From the NCBI GenBank assembly GCA_934636715.1, contig CAKUBE010000001.1, positions 124,001 through 188,000 of the forward strand: 64,000 nt of DNA, in the 5' to 3' direction. The position numbers and the translations under genes were made by a program. This DNA is from an uncultured Arachnia sp. Its GTDB lineage: Bacteria; Actinomycetota; Actinomycetes; Propionibacteriales; Propionibacteriaceae. The notes beneath the pieces were generated by a model. The model saw only the letters and a list, made by a program, of their open reading frames with translations. It was not told where the DNA came from and made no database searches. How positions within the stretch are numbered: the stretch's first letter is position 1; each line of letters begins with the position of its first letter. Shown piece after piece: positions 49,239 to 57,458 of the stretch.

Positions 49239-51410
49239 CTACCCCGCCCCGACGGTGCCGAGCACCTGGCCCCCGACGACCACCTCGGCGCTGCGCGGGC
49301 CCTGCCCGGGCGCGAGGAGCCGGTCGTGCGGGAGCGCGAACCGCGCCGTCGCCCCGCCGGGCACCCTCTCGAACGTGACGAGCGTGAGCAGCCGGGGAAC
49401 CGCGGTCCCTCCGCGCTGGCGGGCGAACACGGGCACGACGGTGCTGCCCGGGCCGGGCGGAACCGTCACCGTCACGTGCGCGACGCCGTCGCCGTCGCCG
49501 TCGACCATGGCGGCGACCCAGCCCTCCGTCGGCGCCCCGTGGCCGAAGGGGAGGAGCACGGGTTCCGGGACGTCTCGGTACACGTTCGCCGCGGACCAGC
49601 GGTCGTTGTAGCGAACGGGGGCGGCCGACGGCGTGCTCGGCAGGGTGAACGGCAGTCGACCCGCGGGCACGGCGTCGCCGAGGAGCGCGTCGACCACCGC
49701 GGCCGGCCCGAAGGGCCCCGCGTAGCCTGCCCAGAGGACCGAGTCGGAGGACGCGATCACCTCCGTCAGGACGTGGGGACGGCCCGCCACGACCACCGAC
49801 ACGACGTGGCCCTTCGCCGCTCGGCGCACCCGGCGGATCAGATCGTCCTGGCTGCCCGGGAGGCTCACGTCGGCGAGGTCGACGCCCTCGCCGCAGGTCG
49901 CACCGGTGGCCAGGGCCGCCCCGTTGACGTCGAAGTCGTCGGAGTAGGCGCGGTGGCTCGTGCCGCCGAGCACCGCCACCACGACGTCGGCCGCGCCCAC
50001 GGCGTCGTCGAAGCCCGCGTCATCGGGTAAGGCGGAGCGCACCTCGCCGCTGAGCCGCGCCGTCAGCTCGCCGAGGACCGTGCGGTGCGCTCCGGGCCGA
50101 AGCGGCGCCACGTAGTCGCCGAGGAAGCAGCCGAGGTCGTCGGCGTTCGGGCCGACCACGGCGACCCGGCTCGATGGCAGGCGCAGCGTGGACGGGGGCG
50201 GCCAGCCGGAGAGCGGCACGAGCGCCCGGGCCGCGAGGCGGCGCGACGCCGCCTCCGTGGCGGCGAAAGCGGCGCCGAGGTCGCCGCGCCCGACGATCCG
50301 CTCGCGTTCAGTTGCCGGCTCCGCCGTCCGGGGCAACAGCCCGAGCGCGTCCTTGACGCTCAGCACGCGGCGGGCCGCCGTCGTGACCGCGCCGAAGACC
50401 CGCTCGGATCGCTCAGCCGACTCGACGAGGGTGGTGAATCCCTCGTCCCAGAGCGAGAGGTCCACCCCGGCGAGCAGCGCGGCGCGGCCCGCGTCCGGGA
50501 TAGACCCCGTGACGCGGACCAGCTGGTCGACGGCCACCCCGTCGGCCATCACGAGGCCCCGGAAGCCGCGCTCCTCGCGGAGCCAGGTGGTGAGCAGCCA
50601 GGGGTTGGCGCAGCAGGGCACGCCGTCGATGTCGTTGTAGGCGGCCATGAAGCCGACCGCGCCGGCCTCGACGCCCGCGGCCGCTGCGGGCAGGTGGATC
50701 TCGTGCAGGTCGCGCGGGCCGATGACGGCGGATTGGCCGTTGCGTCCGCCCACCGCCTCGCCCTGCGCAGCCAGGTGCTTGAGGACGACGCCGACGCCGT
50801 CGCCGCCCAGCCTCTCCCCGTCGGCCCCCTGCATGCCGCGGACCGCAGCCCGGACCAGTTCGGCGGCGAGCAGGGGATCCTCCCCGAAGCACTCCTCGGC
50901 GCGTCCCCAGCTGGGGTGCCGCAGGATGTCGAGGCCGGACACCAGTGCGAGGTCGACGCCGCTGGCTGCCAGCTCAGAGGCGACGGCAGCGCACGCCTGC
51001 TCGAAGAGCGCCGGGTCCCAGGTGGCCCCCACCGCGAGGTTCTGCGGGAGGATCGTGCCGCCGAGCGCCTGATGCCCGTGGGGCGCCTCCTCGATGACGA
51101 GCGCCCCGATCGACTCGGGATTCGCCGCGCGGACCGCCTCCTGGACGAGCGCGACGACCTCGACGCGGTCGTCGGGGGTCACGCCGTCGGCCCAGGACCT
51201 GCCGGACCAGGCGTCGGCGCGCATCAGCCCGTAGATCGCGCCGAGCCCTGACCAGCGCTCGATCTCGCGCAGCCCCTCGTCGATCAGCCGCCAACCGCGC
51301 GGCCCCCGCTCGACCGCGCGCCAGCCGAGCAGCCGTTGGTTCAACTGGCCTACCCGCTGCGTGAGGTCGAGCCCGGCCAGCGCCGCCTCGACCCGGGCGT
51401 CCGCGTCCAT
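49239..51410 (-). CDS. Glycoside hydrolase family 3 protein
   Basis: 723 residues. The N-terminal GH3 TIM barrel has IEEAPHGHQALGGTILPQNL, GVDLALVSGLDILRHPSWGR, EECFGEDPLLAAELVRA and VVLKHLAAQGEAVGGRNGQ. The nucleophile Asp is in FRGLVMADGVAVDQL. The C-terminal alpha/beta sandwich (RVAVVGPNADDLGCFLGDYV) is followed by a fibronectin-III-like end. Likely a beta-glucosidase or beta-xylosidase; specificity is not readable. No signal peptide. It lies 9 bases after rlmB. Confidence 0.9.
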   Translation of the reverse strand: MDADARVEAALAGLDLTQRVGQLNQRLLGWRAVERGPRGWRLIDEGLREIERWSGLGAIYGLMRADAWSGRSWADGVTPDDRVEVVALVQEAVRAANPESIGALVIEEAPHGHQALGGTILPQNLAVGATWDPALFEQACAAVASELAASGVDLALVSGLDILRHPSWGRAEECFGEDPLLAAELVRAAVRGMQGADGERLGGDGVGVVLKHLAAQGEAVGGRNGQSAVIGPRDLHEIHLPAAAAGVEAGAVGFMAAYNDIDGVPCCANPWLLTTWLREERGFRGLVMADGVAVDQLVRVTGSIPDAGRAALLAGVDLSLWDEGFTTLVESAERSERVFGAVTTAARRVLSVKDALGLLPRTAEPATERERIVGRGDLGAAFAATEAASRRLAARALVPLSGWPPPSTLRLPSSRVAVVGPNADDLGCFLGDYVAPLRPGAHRTVLGELTARLSGEVRSALPDDAGFDDAVGAADVVVAVLGGTSHRAYSDDFDVNGAALATGATCGEGVDLADVSLPGSQDDLIRRVRRAAKGHVVSVVVAGRPHVLTEVIASSDSVLWAGYAGPFGPAAVVDALLGDAVPAGRLPFTLPSTPSAAPVRYNDRWSAANVYRDVPEPVLLPFGHGAPTEGWVAAMVDGDGDGVAHVTVTVPPGPGSTVVPVFARQRGGTAVPRLLTLVTFERVPGGATARFALPHDRLLAPGQGPRSAEVVVGGQVLGTVGAG

Positions 51411-51419
51411 GACCCGTCC

Positions 51420-52367
51420 TCAGGCGTTGTCGGATCCGCGCTGCTGAGCGACCTCGTAGAGCGCGATGGCGGCGGCCACGGAGGCGTTCAGCGACTCGAC
51501 GGCCGAGGCGATCGGGATGGAGACCAGCGCGTCGCAGTGCTCGCGGACCAGGCGCGCGAGGCCCTCGTCCTCCGAGCCGACGACGATCAGCAGCGGCCCG
51601 GTCACGCCCGGCGCGGCCGAGATGGGCAGCTCGCCCTCACCGGCGAGGCCGACGACCGTGAAGCCCATCTTCGACGCCTGAACCAGCGTGCGGTTGAGGT
51701 TGGTCGCCATCGCGACCGGGACCCGCGCCGCGGCGCCTGCTGACGTCTTCCACGCCGCCGCCGTCATCGACGCCGAGCGGCGCGCCGGGATGACGACGCC
51801 CTTCGCGCCGAAAGCGCCGGCGGAGCGCACGATCGCGCCCAGGTTGCGCGGGTCGGTGATGCCGTCGAGGGCGACGACGATGCCGTCGTCCATGGCGTCG
51901 GCGAGGACGTCCTCGGGATCGGCGTACTCGTAGGCGGGGAGCTGCAGCGCGACGCCCTGGTGGACGAGCCCGCCGGTGACGCGGTCGAGTTCCGCGCGCG
52001 TGACCTGGAGCATGGGAAGCCCGTGCTCCGCGGTGAACTTCAGGATGTCGCGGAGGCGGTCGTCGCGCTCCGCGCCCTCGGCGACGTAGGCCTGCTTCAC
52101 GGGCAGCCCCGCCGTCAGGGCCTCGAAGACGGGGTTGCGGCCGACGACCCAGTCGGCGCCCGCCACGGACCGGTGCTGCTTCTTCGGCTGCGAGCCCTGA
52201 CGGCGCTGCGCGGCCTGCTTCTGCTTGTACGCCTTGTGGTAGACGCGGTCCTCGGCCTTCGGCGTCGGCCCGCGGCCCTCGAGCGACTTGCGGATGCGCC
52301 CGCCGGAGCCCGCGGCCTTGTTCTTGCCCTTGCTTGTCGCGCCGCGGCGCGAGGAGTTGCCTGCCAT
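51420..52367 (-). CDS. rlmB: 23S rRNA (guanosine-2'-O-)-methyltransferase RlmB
   Basis: 315-residue SpoU-family knotted methyltransferase. The basic disordered N-terminus (RRGATSKGKNKAAGSGGRIR) is followed by a substrate-binding domain at VVGRNPVFEALTAGLPVKQA. The three SpoU motifs are DPRNLGAIVRSA, IVVGSEDEGLARL and IPIASAVESLNASVAAAIAL. It methylates G2251-equivalent in 23S rRNA. It lies 9 bases behind cysS, the normal actinobacterial pairing. Confidence 0.93.
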   Translation of the reverse strand: MAGNSSRRGATSKGKNKAAGSGGRIRKSLEGRGPTPKAEDRVYHKAYKQKQAAQRRQGSQPKKQHRSVAGADWVVGRNPVFEALTAGLPVKQAYVAEGAERDDRLRDILKFTAEHGLPMLQVTRAELDRVTGGLVHQGVALQLPAYEYADPEDVLADAMDDGIVVALDGITDPRNLGAIVRSAGAFGAKGVVIPARRSASMTAAAWKTSAGAAARVPVAMATNLNRTLVQASKMGFTVVGLAGEGELPISAAPGVTGPLLIVVGSEDEGLARLVREHCDALVSIPIASAVESLNASVAAAIALYEVAQQRGSDNA

Positions 52368-52376
52368 GTCTCTGCT

Positions 52377-53819
52377 CTACTTCTCCAGGCTCCAGGTGGG
52401 GCCTGCGGGGGTGTCGGTGATCTGGAGGCCGAGTCCGGCCAGGGTGTCGCGGATGGCGTCGGCGGCGGCCCAGTCCTTGTTGGCCCGCGCGTTCGCGCGC
52501 TGTTCGAGGAGGGCGCCGACGAGGCCGTCGACGACGGGGCGGAGGTCGCCGTCGGCGTTCTCGGATTCCCATTCGGGGGCCTGGGGATTCAGGCCGAAGA
52601 CATCGAGCATGCTGGTCACGGCGAAGAAGTGCTCGCGGATGGCCTCGGCGTCGTCGGCGGCGAGGGCCTGGTTCCCGGCGCGGACGGCCTCGAACAGCAC
52701 GGCGGTGGCCGCGGGGGTGCCGAGGTCGTCGTCCATGGCCGCGGCGAACTGGGGCCAGAACGGCAGGGACAGCCGGGCGTAGGCGTGGAAGCCCTTCTCG
52801 ATCTTCTCGAACGCGCGGGCGACGAAGGAGTCGATGCGTGCGATCGCCTTCTCGGCCTCGGCCAGTGAGCCGCGGGTGTCGTCGTCCTCGGGGGAGAACT
52901 CGATGGTCGAGCGGTAGTGCGGCGCGAGCAGGAAGAAGCGCACGGCGCGCGGGTTGTAGCGCTTGGTGACCTCGGTGACGAGCGCGGTGTTGCCGAGCGA
53001 CTTGCTCATCTTCTCCCCGGCCATGGTCACCCAGGCGTTGTGCATCCAGTAGCGCGCGAAGCCGTGGCCGGCCGCGGCCGACTGCGCCAGCTCGTTCTCG
53101 TGGTGCGGGAAGCGCAGGTCGATGCCGCCGCCGTGGATGTCGAACGTGTCGCCGAGGTACTTGCCCGCCATGGCCGAGCACTCGAGATGCCAGCCGGGGC
53201 GGCCGCGGCCCCAGGGGGACGGCCAGGACGCCGTCGCGGGCTCGCTGGGCTTGTAGCCCTTCCAGAGGGCGAAGTCGCGGGGGTCGCGCTTGCCGCGCGG
53301 GTCGGCGTCGGCGGCGGGCTCCATCTCGTCGACCTTCATGCCGCTGAGCTCGCCGTAGCGGGGCCAGGATCGGACGTCGAAGTAGACGTCGCCGGAGCCG
53401 TCCGGCGCGACGTAGGCGTGGCCGCGCTCGATCAGGGCCTCGGTCAGCTCCAGCATCTCCGGGATGTGGCCGGTGGCGCGGGGTTCGTAGGTGGGGGGCT
53501 TGCAGCCGAGCGCGGCGTAGGCCTCGTGCAGCTCGCGCTCGAACTTGTAGGCGTGCGCGAACCACTCCACGCCCTCCTCGGCCGACTTGGCGAGGATCTT
53601 GTCGTCGATGTCGGTGACGTTGGCGACGACGGTGACGTCGTAGCCCTCGTGCTCCAGCCAGCGGTGCAGGACGTCGAAGACGACCTCCTTGCGGATGTGA
53701 CCGAGGTGCGGCGACGCCTGAACGGTCAGCCCGCAGTGGTAGATGGACACCTTGCCGTCGGCGAGCGGGACGAACTCGCGCACGGTGCGAGTGGCGGTGT
53801 CATACAGGTTCAGGGTCAC
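52377..53819 (-). CDS. cysS: Cysteinyl-tRNA synthetase
   Basis: 480-residue class I synthetase. The zinc-binding Cys and HIGH box are in [20 protein letters not shown], with NVTDIDDKI following. The remaining zinc ligands are in WHLECSAM and [16 protein letters not shown], and the KMSKS loop is [13 protein letters not shown] 53819 gives the standard VTLNLYDT start; the longer frame to 54107 overlaps the divergent methyltransferase and is rejected. Confidence 0.95.
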   Translation of the reverse strand: MTLNLYDTATRTVREFVPLADGKVSIYHCGLTVQASPHLGHIRKEVVFDVLHRWLEHEGYDVTVVANVTDIDDKILAKSAEEGVEWFAHAYKFERELHEAYAALGCKPPTYEPRATGHIPEMLELTEALIERGHAYVAPDGSGDVYFDVRSWPRYGELSGMKVDEMEPAADADPRGKRDPRDFALWKGYKPSEPATASWPSPWGRGRPGWHLECSAMAGKYLGDTFDIHGGGIDLRFPHHENELAQSAAAGHGFARYWMHNAWVTMAGEKMSKSLGNTALVTEVTKRYNPRAVRFFLLAPHYRSTIEFSPEDDDTRGSLAEAEKAIARIDSFVARAFEKIEKGFHAYARLSLPFWPQFAAAMDDDLGTPAATAVLFEAVRAGNQALAADDAEAIREHFFAVTSMLDVFGLNPQAPEWESENADGDLRPVVDGLVGALLEQRANARANKDWAAADAIRDTLAGLGLQITDTPAGPTWSLEK

Positions 53820-53855
53820 AGGCCGTGAGTTTACCGGGTCGGCGATACTTGGCCG

Positions 53856-54464
53856 ATGACCCAGGAACGCAGGCGCAGGTACTGGGACGACCAGGCCGCC
53901 AGGTTCGATGAGATGATCGCGCCCGTCGAACGACGGTTTCTCGCCGCCAGCAGGGCGTGGGTAGCCGAGCGGGCGCGGGGAGAGGTGCTCGAGGTCGCCG
54001 TCGGGACCGGGCTCAACCTGCCGTACTACGGCCCCGATGCCCGGCTGACCGCGGTCGAGCTCAGCGAAGGCATGCTCGACGGCGCGCGGCACCGTGCCGC
54101 GCGCCACGGCCGGGTCGTCGACTTCGCCGTGGCCAACGGGGAGCGGCTGCCGTTCGCGGACGCGAGCTTCGACGCCGTCGTGTGCACCTACTCGCTGTGC
54201 GGATTCCGCGACCCGCGCCGCGCCGTCGAGGAGATGCTGAGGGTGCTGCGCCCGGGCGGCGACCTCCTTCTAGCCGACCATGTCGGTTCCACGAACCCGT
54301 TCCTCCACGTCGGTCAGTGGTTGCTGGAGGCGGTGACGTTCCCGCTGCAGGGGGAGCGGTTCACCCGTCGCCCGCTACGGATCGTCGAGGTGCTGGGCGT
54401 GCACATCGCCGAGGCGGAGCGCCTGCACCACGGCATCATCGAACGCGTACGCGCCCAGAGGTAG
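53856..54464 (+). CDS. Class I SAM-dependent methyltransferase
   Basis: 202 residues, UbiE/Methyltransf_11-like. SAM-binding motif I is [16 protein letters not shown], the acidic ribose ligand is in [14 protein letters not shown], and motif IV is [16 protein letters not shown] with [18 protein letters not shown] after it. The early [19 protein letters not shown] resembles quinone or phospholipid methyltransferases. Divergent from cysS; substrate unknown. Confidence 0.87.
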   Translation: MTQERRRRYWDDQAARFDEMIAPVERRFLAASRAWVAERARGEVLEVAVGTGLNLPYYGPDARLTAVELSEGMLDGARHRAARHGRVVDFAVANGERLPFADASFDAVVCTYSLCGFRDPRRAVEEMLRVLRPGGDLLLADHVGSTNPFLHVGQWLLEAVTFPLQGERFTRRPLRIVEVLGVHIAEAERLHHGIIERVRAQR

Positions 54465-54602
54465 CGCGAACTCAGCGCGAGAGAGTTGTCCACAGTTGGG
54501 CCGCGCGCGGGAAGCTGGGCGCCTCGTTTGCCACAACACTAGGTGGAGGCCGGGAGAGACCTGGGTTTCGTACTACACTGGCTGCACAACTAAGAGGCTC
54601 GC

Positions 54603-54860
54603 ATGAGGATCTGGGTTCACCCGCGCATCACGGCCAAGCGCCCGGAGGTCACGGACGAGGACGTCGTGGCGGCGTTCGCGGGAACGCTGCGTAAGGTTCC
54701 GCGCGTCGACACAGACCCGACCCAGTGGATCGGCATCGGTGTGGACAGCCGCGGGCGACTGCTGGAGTACGTCGCCGTCGAAGACGGTCTGGACTGGATC
54801 GTGTTTCATGCGATGCGCGCGACAAAGCGGGCTTTCCGTGAAACAGGTGTGGAGGGATAG
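54603..54860 (+). CDS. BrnT-like toxin of a type II toxin-antitoxin pair
   Basis: 85 residues. The pattern TQWIGIGVDSRGRLLEYVAV then DWIVFHAMRATKRAF matches the RelE-fold BrnT group (a W-x-GxG strand, then GRLLE, then a His/Arg-rich helix). It would be a ribonuclease toxin. It is followed at 4 bases by a gene for a CopG-like protein, the expected antitoxin, in toxin-first order as in brnTA. An AAGAGGCTCGC site precedes the ATG and TACACT about 25 bases further up could be a -10 element. Family call is by pattern. Confidence 0.65.
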   Translation: MRIWVHPRITAKRPEVTDEDVVAAFAGTLRKVPRVDTDPTQWIGIGVDSRGRLLEYVAVEDGLDWIVFHAMRATKRAFRETGVEG

Positions 54861-54864
54861 GGAG

Positions 54865-55137
54865 ATGGCGGAGTACACCGCAAGGAATGGGACCAAATAC
54901 ACCGATGAGGACATCGAGCGCTGGGCGGCGGAGGCTGAGGCCGGATTCCCCGGCGCGCAGTTCGGGCCCTCGAGCGTCGGACCCCCGACCTCAGGTCGGC
55001 CGATCACCGTGGGAGAGCAGGCGCGGCCGTTCACGCTCCGATTGGATGTGGCTCGTCGGGCGAAACTCAACGAGGTGGCGCAGCGGCGCCACGTCACGGC
55101 GTCGCAGCTCGTGCGCGACCTGATCGACGCGCTGTAG
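54865..55137 (+). CDS. Ribbon-helix-helix (CopG/BrnA-like) antitoxin
   Basis: 90 residues. The N-terminal part is acidic and likely wraps the toxin (YTDEDIERWAAEAEAGFPG). The C-terminal 40 residues form a ribbon-helix-helix (RPFTLRLDVARRAKLNEVAQ then HVTASQLVRDLIDAL). ATG 54865 follows GGAGGGATAGG. It should neutralise the upstream BrnT-like toxin and repress the operon. Confidence 0.7.
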   Translation: MAEYTARNGTKYTDEDIERWAAEAEAGFPGAQFGPSSVGPPTSGRPITVGEQARPFTLRLDVARRAKLNEVAQRRHVTASQLVRDLIDAL

Positions 55138-55163
55138 GCCGGTCGAAGGCCGCACAGTGATGC

Positions 55164-55445
55164 TTATCTGGCGGCTGGCTTGCGTTTGACGACGAGCGCG
55201 ACCAGCTCGCGGCTGCAGCCGATGCCCGCGGCGAGGGTGCCGTAGGACCACTTCTCGGGGTCCTCGGCGCGGAGGCGTTTGATCGTGGCGTCGCGCTCGG
55301 CGCGGAGCCGGGCCGCGAGTTCTTCGGCTTCGGCGGCTTGACGGTGGAGTTCGCGGGCTCTGGCTAGGCGGGCGTCCGAGACACCTCCGCGACGGCGAGA
55401 GCCGGCACCCCGTTGGGGGGTGCCGGCTCTCGTGCCCTCAGCCAC
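55164..55445 (-). CDS. Small HTH-like protein of unknown function
   Basis: The reliable part is about 72 residues: a charged coiled-coil helix (ARELHRQAAEAEELAARLRA) followed by YGTLAAGIGCSRELVALVVK, which looks like a helix-turn-helix. The only standard start in frame is GTG 55445, inside the last codons of the upstream TROVE gene. The first 20 codons then run straight through a strong terminator hairpin (55397-55431). Either translation is coupled to the TROVE gene through that hairpin, or the true start is non-canonical near 55380, where GGAGG occurs. I leave the start open. Confidence 0.55.
   Translation of the reverse strand: MAEGTRAGTPQRGAGSRRRGGVSDARLARARELHRQAAEAEELAARLRAERDATIKRLRAEDPEKWSYGTLAAGIGCSRELVALVVKRKPAAR
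55397..55431. terminator. Hairpin terminator behind the TROVE gene
   Basis: GAGAGCCGGCACCCC pairs with GGGGTGCCGGCTCTC around a 4-5 base loop, 7 bases after the rsr stop on the minus strand. Confidence 0.75.
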
Positions 55446-57027
55446 GGGCGAAGTCCGCGATCAGGTTCGGCACGGCGGCGTCGAAGCCTGCGACGTCGAG
55501 CATGCCCGCGTCGTCGGGGTCCGCGATGCTGAACCCTGTCGCGGTCATGCCGACGACGATCAGCTTGGCCGGGATGCCGGTCTGGGCGCGGTAGGCCCGC
55601 AGCGCCTGGTGCGGGTGCACCTTTCCGGCCCAGGTCTCGTTGTCGGTGTACACCACGAAGGTGTCGACCTCGATGCCCTGCTCGGCCGCGTACAGCATCG
55701 GCAGCGCGCAGTCGGTGCCGCCGAAGGGCATGCGGTCGATCACGCGCAGGGCGTCGTCGAGACGACGGCGCGGCGAGATCGCGAGCGGCTTGAGGGCCGT
55801 CCTTCCCCAGCCCATCCCGCCCGAGGCGAAGCCGAACGCCACCGACGACGGCTCGGTCGCCAACTGCACGAGCGCCAGCGCCGCCGACGCCTCGCGCGCG
55901 GTGAGCGGCATCCCGGAGATGGGCACGCCCATCGACCCGGACACGTCCACCGCGAGCAGCGTGCGCTTGCCCGAAGGCGTCACCGCGCCGAAGGCCGCGT
56001 AGAACGCCGCGTCCAGCGCGTCGGCCACCTTCTGCGTCGGCGCCCAGGTCGCGGCGCCGCGCGCCGACTGCCCGGAGGCGTAGGTGCGCTGCGCCACGAG
56101 CACGTTCACCGGGTGCACGCGGGCCTTCTTCAGGCGCGCGGCATCGGTGAGCTGCGCGATGACCTCGGCGGTGCGTCCTCCCATCGCCGGCAGCATTCCG
56201 AGCCTCGTCAGGCGGGGAAGCTGGCGCAGCAGCGCCGTCTGCGGGAGGCCCGCGTCGAGCAGCGCATCCCAGACGTCGCGCTCGGCGAGCGCCGCGTCGG
56301 GCAGCATCTCCCAGGACAGGCCGTGCGCACGCACGAGCCCCGCCCACGCGGCCGCATCGGTCGCCTCCTGCGCGGCGACGAAGCCCTCCACGAGGCGCGG
56401 GGTGTCGTCGCCGACAGCACCCCGCGCGACCCACTCGAACGCGCCCCGCAGCGCGGGATCGATCGTCTGCGGGTGCGAGAGGCGCAGCAGGTCGCGGTGC
56501 GACCAGCCCTCGCGCTGGCGGTACTTCACCAGCTGGTGGGCGAGCTGGTCGGCGTCCTTCGACGTGTACCAGCCGGCTACCGCGCGGCGCAGCCCGCGAC
56601 CCCAGCCGCGGAACTGCTCGACGTACCCGGCGAACAGGAACAGGTGGGTTCCGGTGCGCGCCACCCGCGGCAGCGCGGCCAGTGCCGCGGGGGCGGACTC
56701 GGGCACCGACGCCGCGTAGGCCAGCGCGAACAGCGCTGGGTTCTGCTTCGGGGCCGCGCCGCGGGTCGAGACGTCGACGATGGTGGCGACGAGGCCCTCG
56801 GGGTCGGTCGCGGCCATACGGGACAGCACCTTCGCGTTGTCCAGCGCGAGCGCGTGGTCGGAGGCGTAGTAGGTTCCGCCGTCGACGCCCAGGGTGAGGA
56901 AGCGGCGCAGCCTGGCCGCGTCGTCGAGCGGGAACACGTAGCCGCCCGCCGAGTTCGCGACCTGGCGCGGATCGGCCGCCTCGTTCTGGGGAGTGCGGCG
57001 CAGCCCGAGGGTACGCAAGATGTCCAT
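55438..57027 (-). CDS. rsr: Ro60-type RNA-binding protein (TROVE and VWA domains)
   Basis: 529 residues, bacterial homologue of the Ro60 autoantigen. The N-terminal 340 residues are the helical TROVE ring that binds Y RNA outside and misfolded RNA ends in its cavity (RRFLTLGVDGGTYYASDHALAL, LVKYRQREGWSHRDLLRLSHP). The C-terminal von Willebrand A domain has the MIDAS motif LAVDVSGSMG, the metal Thr in FGGTDCALPMLY and VVYTDNETWAGKVHP. In bacteria Ro teams with Y RNA and the exonuclease PNPase in RNA decay. AAGGAGGCACAAC precedes ATG 57027. Two Y-RNA-like structures lie immediately upstream in the same direction. Confidence 0.92.
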   Translation of the reverse strand: MDILRTLGLRRTPQNEAADPRQVANSAGGYVFPLDDAARLRRFLTLGVDGGTYYASDHALALDNAKVLSRMAATDPEGLVATIVDVSTRGAAPKQNPALFALAYAASVPESAPAALAALPRVARTGTHLFLFAGYVEQFRGWGRGLRRAVAGWYTSKDADQLAHQLVKYRQREGWSHRDLLRLSHPQTIDPALRGAFEWVARGAVGDDTPRLVEGFVAAQEATDAAAWAGLVRAHGLSWEMLPDAALAERDVWDALLDAGLPQTALLRQLPRLTRLGMLPAMGGRTAEVIAQLTDAARLKKARVHPVNVLVAQRTYASGQSARGAATWAPTQKVADALDAAFYAAFGAVTPSGKRTLLAVDVSGSMGVPISGMPLTAREASAALALVQLATEPSSVAFGFASGGMGWGRTALKPLAISPRRRLDDALRVIDRMPFGGTDCALPMLYAAEQGIEVDTFVVYTDNETWAGKVHPHQALRAYRAQTGIPAKLIVVGMTATGFSIADPDDAGMLDVAGFDAAVPNLIADFARG

Positions 57028-57059
57028 GTTGTGCCTCCTTCCGAGGCATCGATGCGGAC

Positions 57060-57171
57060 GCGGGGCGGGCGTGTCGTGCCGACCGGGTGGAACCCGGCGG
57101 AGCCGGGCCGACCCACTCCTGGGCCGGTTTCCTTGTGTGAGAGGTAACCGATCAGCTCCGGCCCACCCCGC
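57060..57171 (-). ncRNA. Second Y RNA-like structure, adjacent to rsr
   Basis: A closing stem of 11 pairs joins 57161-57171 to 57060-57070. After an asymmetric internal loop (CGGA versus ACGACAC), a second stem of 9 pairs joins 57148-57156 to 57078-57086. The 5' strand GGCCGGAGCUGAUCGGUUAC is nearly the same as GGCCGAAGAUCGUCGGUUAU of the neighbouring YrlA-like RNA, the region Ro recognises. The upper part holds only small hairpins (for example CCCGGCUCCGCCGGG) and no tRNA-like arms. It ends 33 bases before the rsr start codon. It may be an independent RNA or part of the rsr leader. Confidence 0.65.
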
Positions 57172-57184
57172 GCGTCTGTAGGGG

Positions 57185-57310
57185 CCAGACGGGCAGGGGA
57201 TCGACCACCGGAGTACTGGTGCTCTACCAACTGAGCTACTGATGAATCAGCGGGGACTCGAACCCCGGACGCCCAATTCCTAGATAACCGACGATCTTCG
57301 GCCCGCCTGG
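57185..57310 (-). ncRNA. yrlA: YrlA-type Y RNA with a permuted tRNA-like module
   Basis: The closing stem pairs CCAGGCGGGC (57310-57301) with GCCCGUCUGG (57194-57185), ten pairs with one G-U. Internal loop CGAA/CCCU follows, then GAUCG/CGAUC, the Y stem bound by Ro. The apical part reads, 5' to 3', a perfect T arm (CGGGG-UUCGAGU-CCCCG, 57267-57251), a closed acceptor-like hairpin CUGA-UUCA-UCAG (57250-57239), and a perfect D arm (GCUC-AGUUGGUA-GAGC, 57236-57221). This T-acceptor-D order is a circularly permuted tRNA mimic, as described for bacterial YrlA RNAs. A TTGACA promoter stands upstream and the rsr gene downstream. Confidence 0.85.
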
Positions 57311-57318
57311 CGGTATCT

Positions 57319-57347
57319 AGTGTGTATCGCGCTACACACTTTGTCAA
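57319..57347 (-). promoter_or_regulatory. Promoter of the Y RNA / rsr unit
   Basis: A consensus -35 TTGACA (57347-57342) and CACACT (57324-57319) are separated by 17 bases. The predicted transcription start, about 57310-57312, coincides with the first base of the Y RNA closing stem. Confidence 0.65.
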
Positions 57348-57364
57348 ACGAGGACCGCAAAGGC

Positions 57365-57436
57365 GTGCACAGATCTCTGCATGCGTGGAGGTGTGGCCAT
57401 ATACGCGCACCTCCACGCATACAGAGATCTATGCAC
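57365..57436. repeat. 72-bp palindromic repeat, copy 3
   Basis: GTGCACAGATCTCTGCATGC and ACAGAGATCTATGCAC form the ends. Inner arms GTGGAGGTG and CACCTCCAC differ from copy 2 by paired, compensating changes. It lies between the Y RNA promoter and the stop of the ABC exporter gene. Confidence 0.8.
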
Positions 57437-57458
57437 GCGACGGGCGGGTGGGGGACGT

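Noticed and set aside
53820..54107. N-terminal extension of cysteinyl-tRNA synthetase
   Set aside because: It would overlap the divergent methyltransferase start and has no family match; GTG 53819 gives the standard N-terminus.
57221..57267. A tRNA gene on the minus strand (clear T arm and D arm)
   Set aside because: The T arm precedes the D arm, there is no proper anticodon arm and no CCA-bearing acceptor. The module is enclosed by a Y-type stem next to rsr, so a YrlA RNA explains it better.
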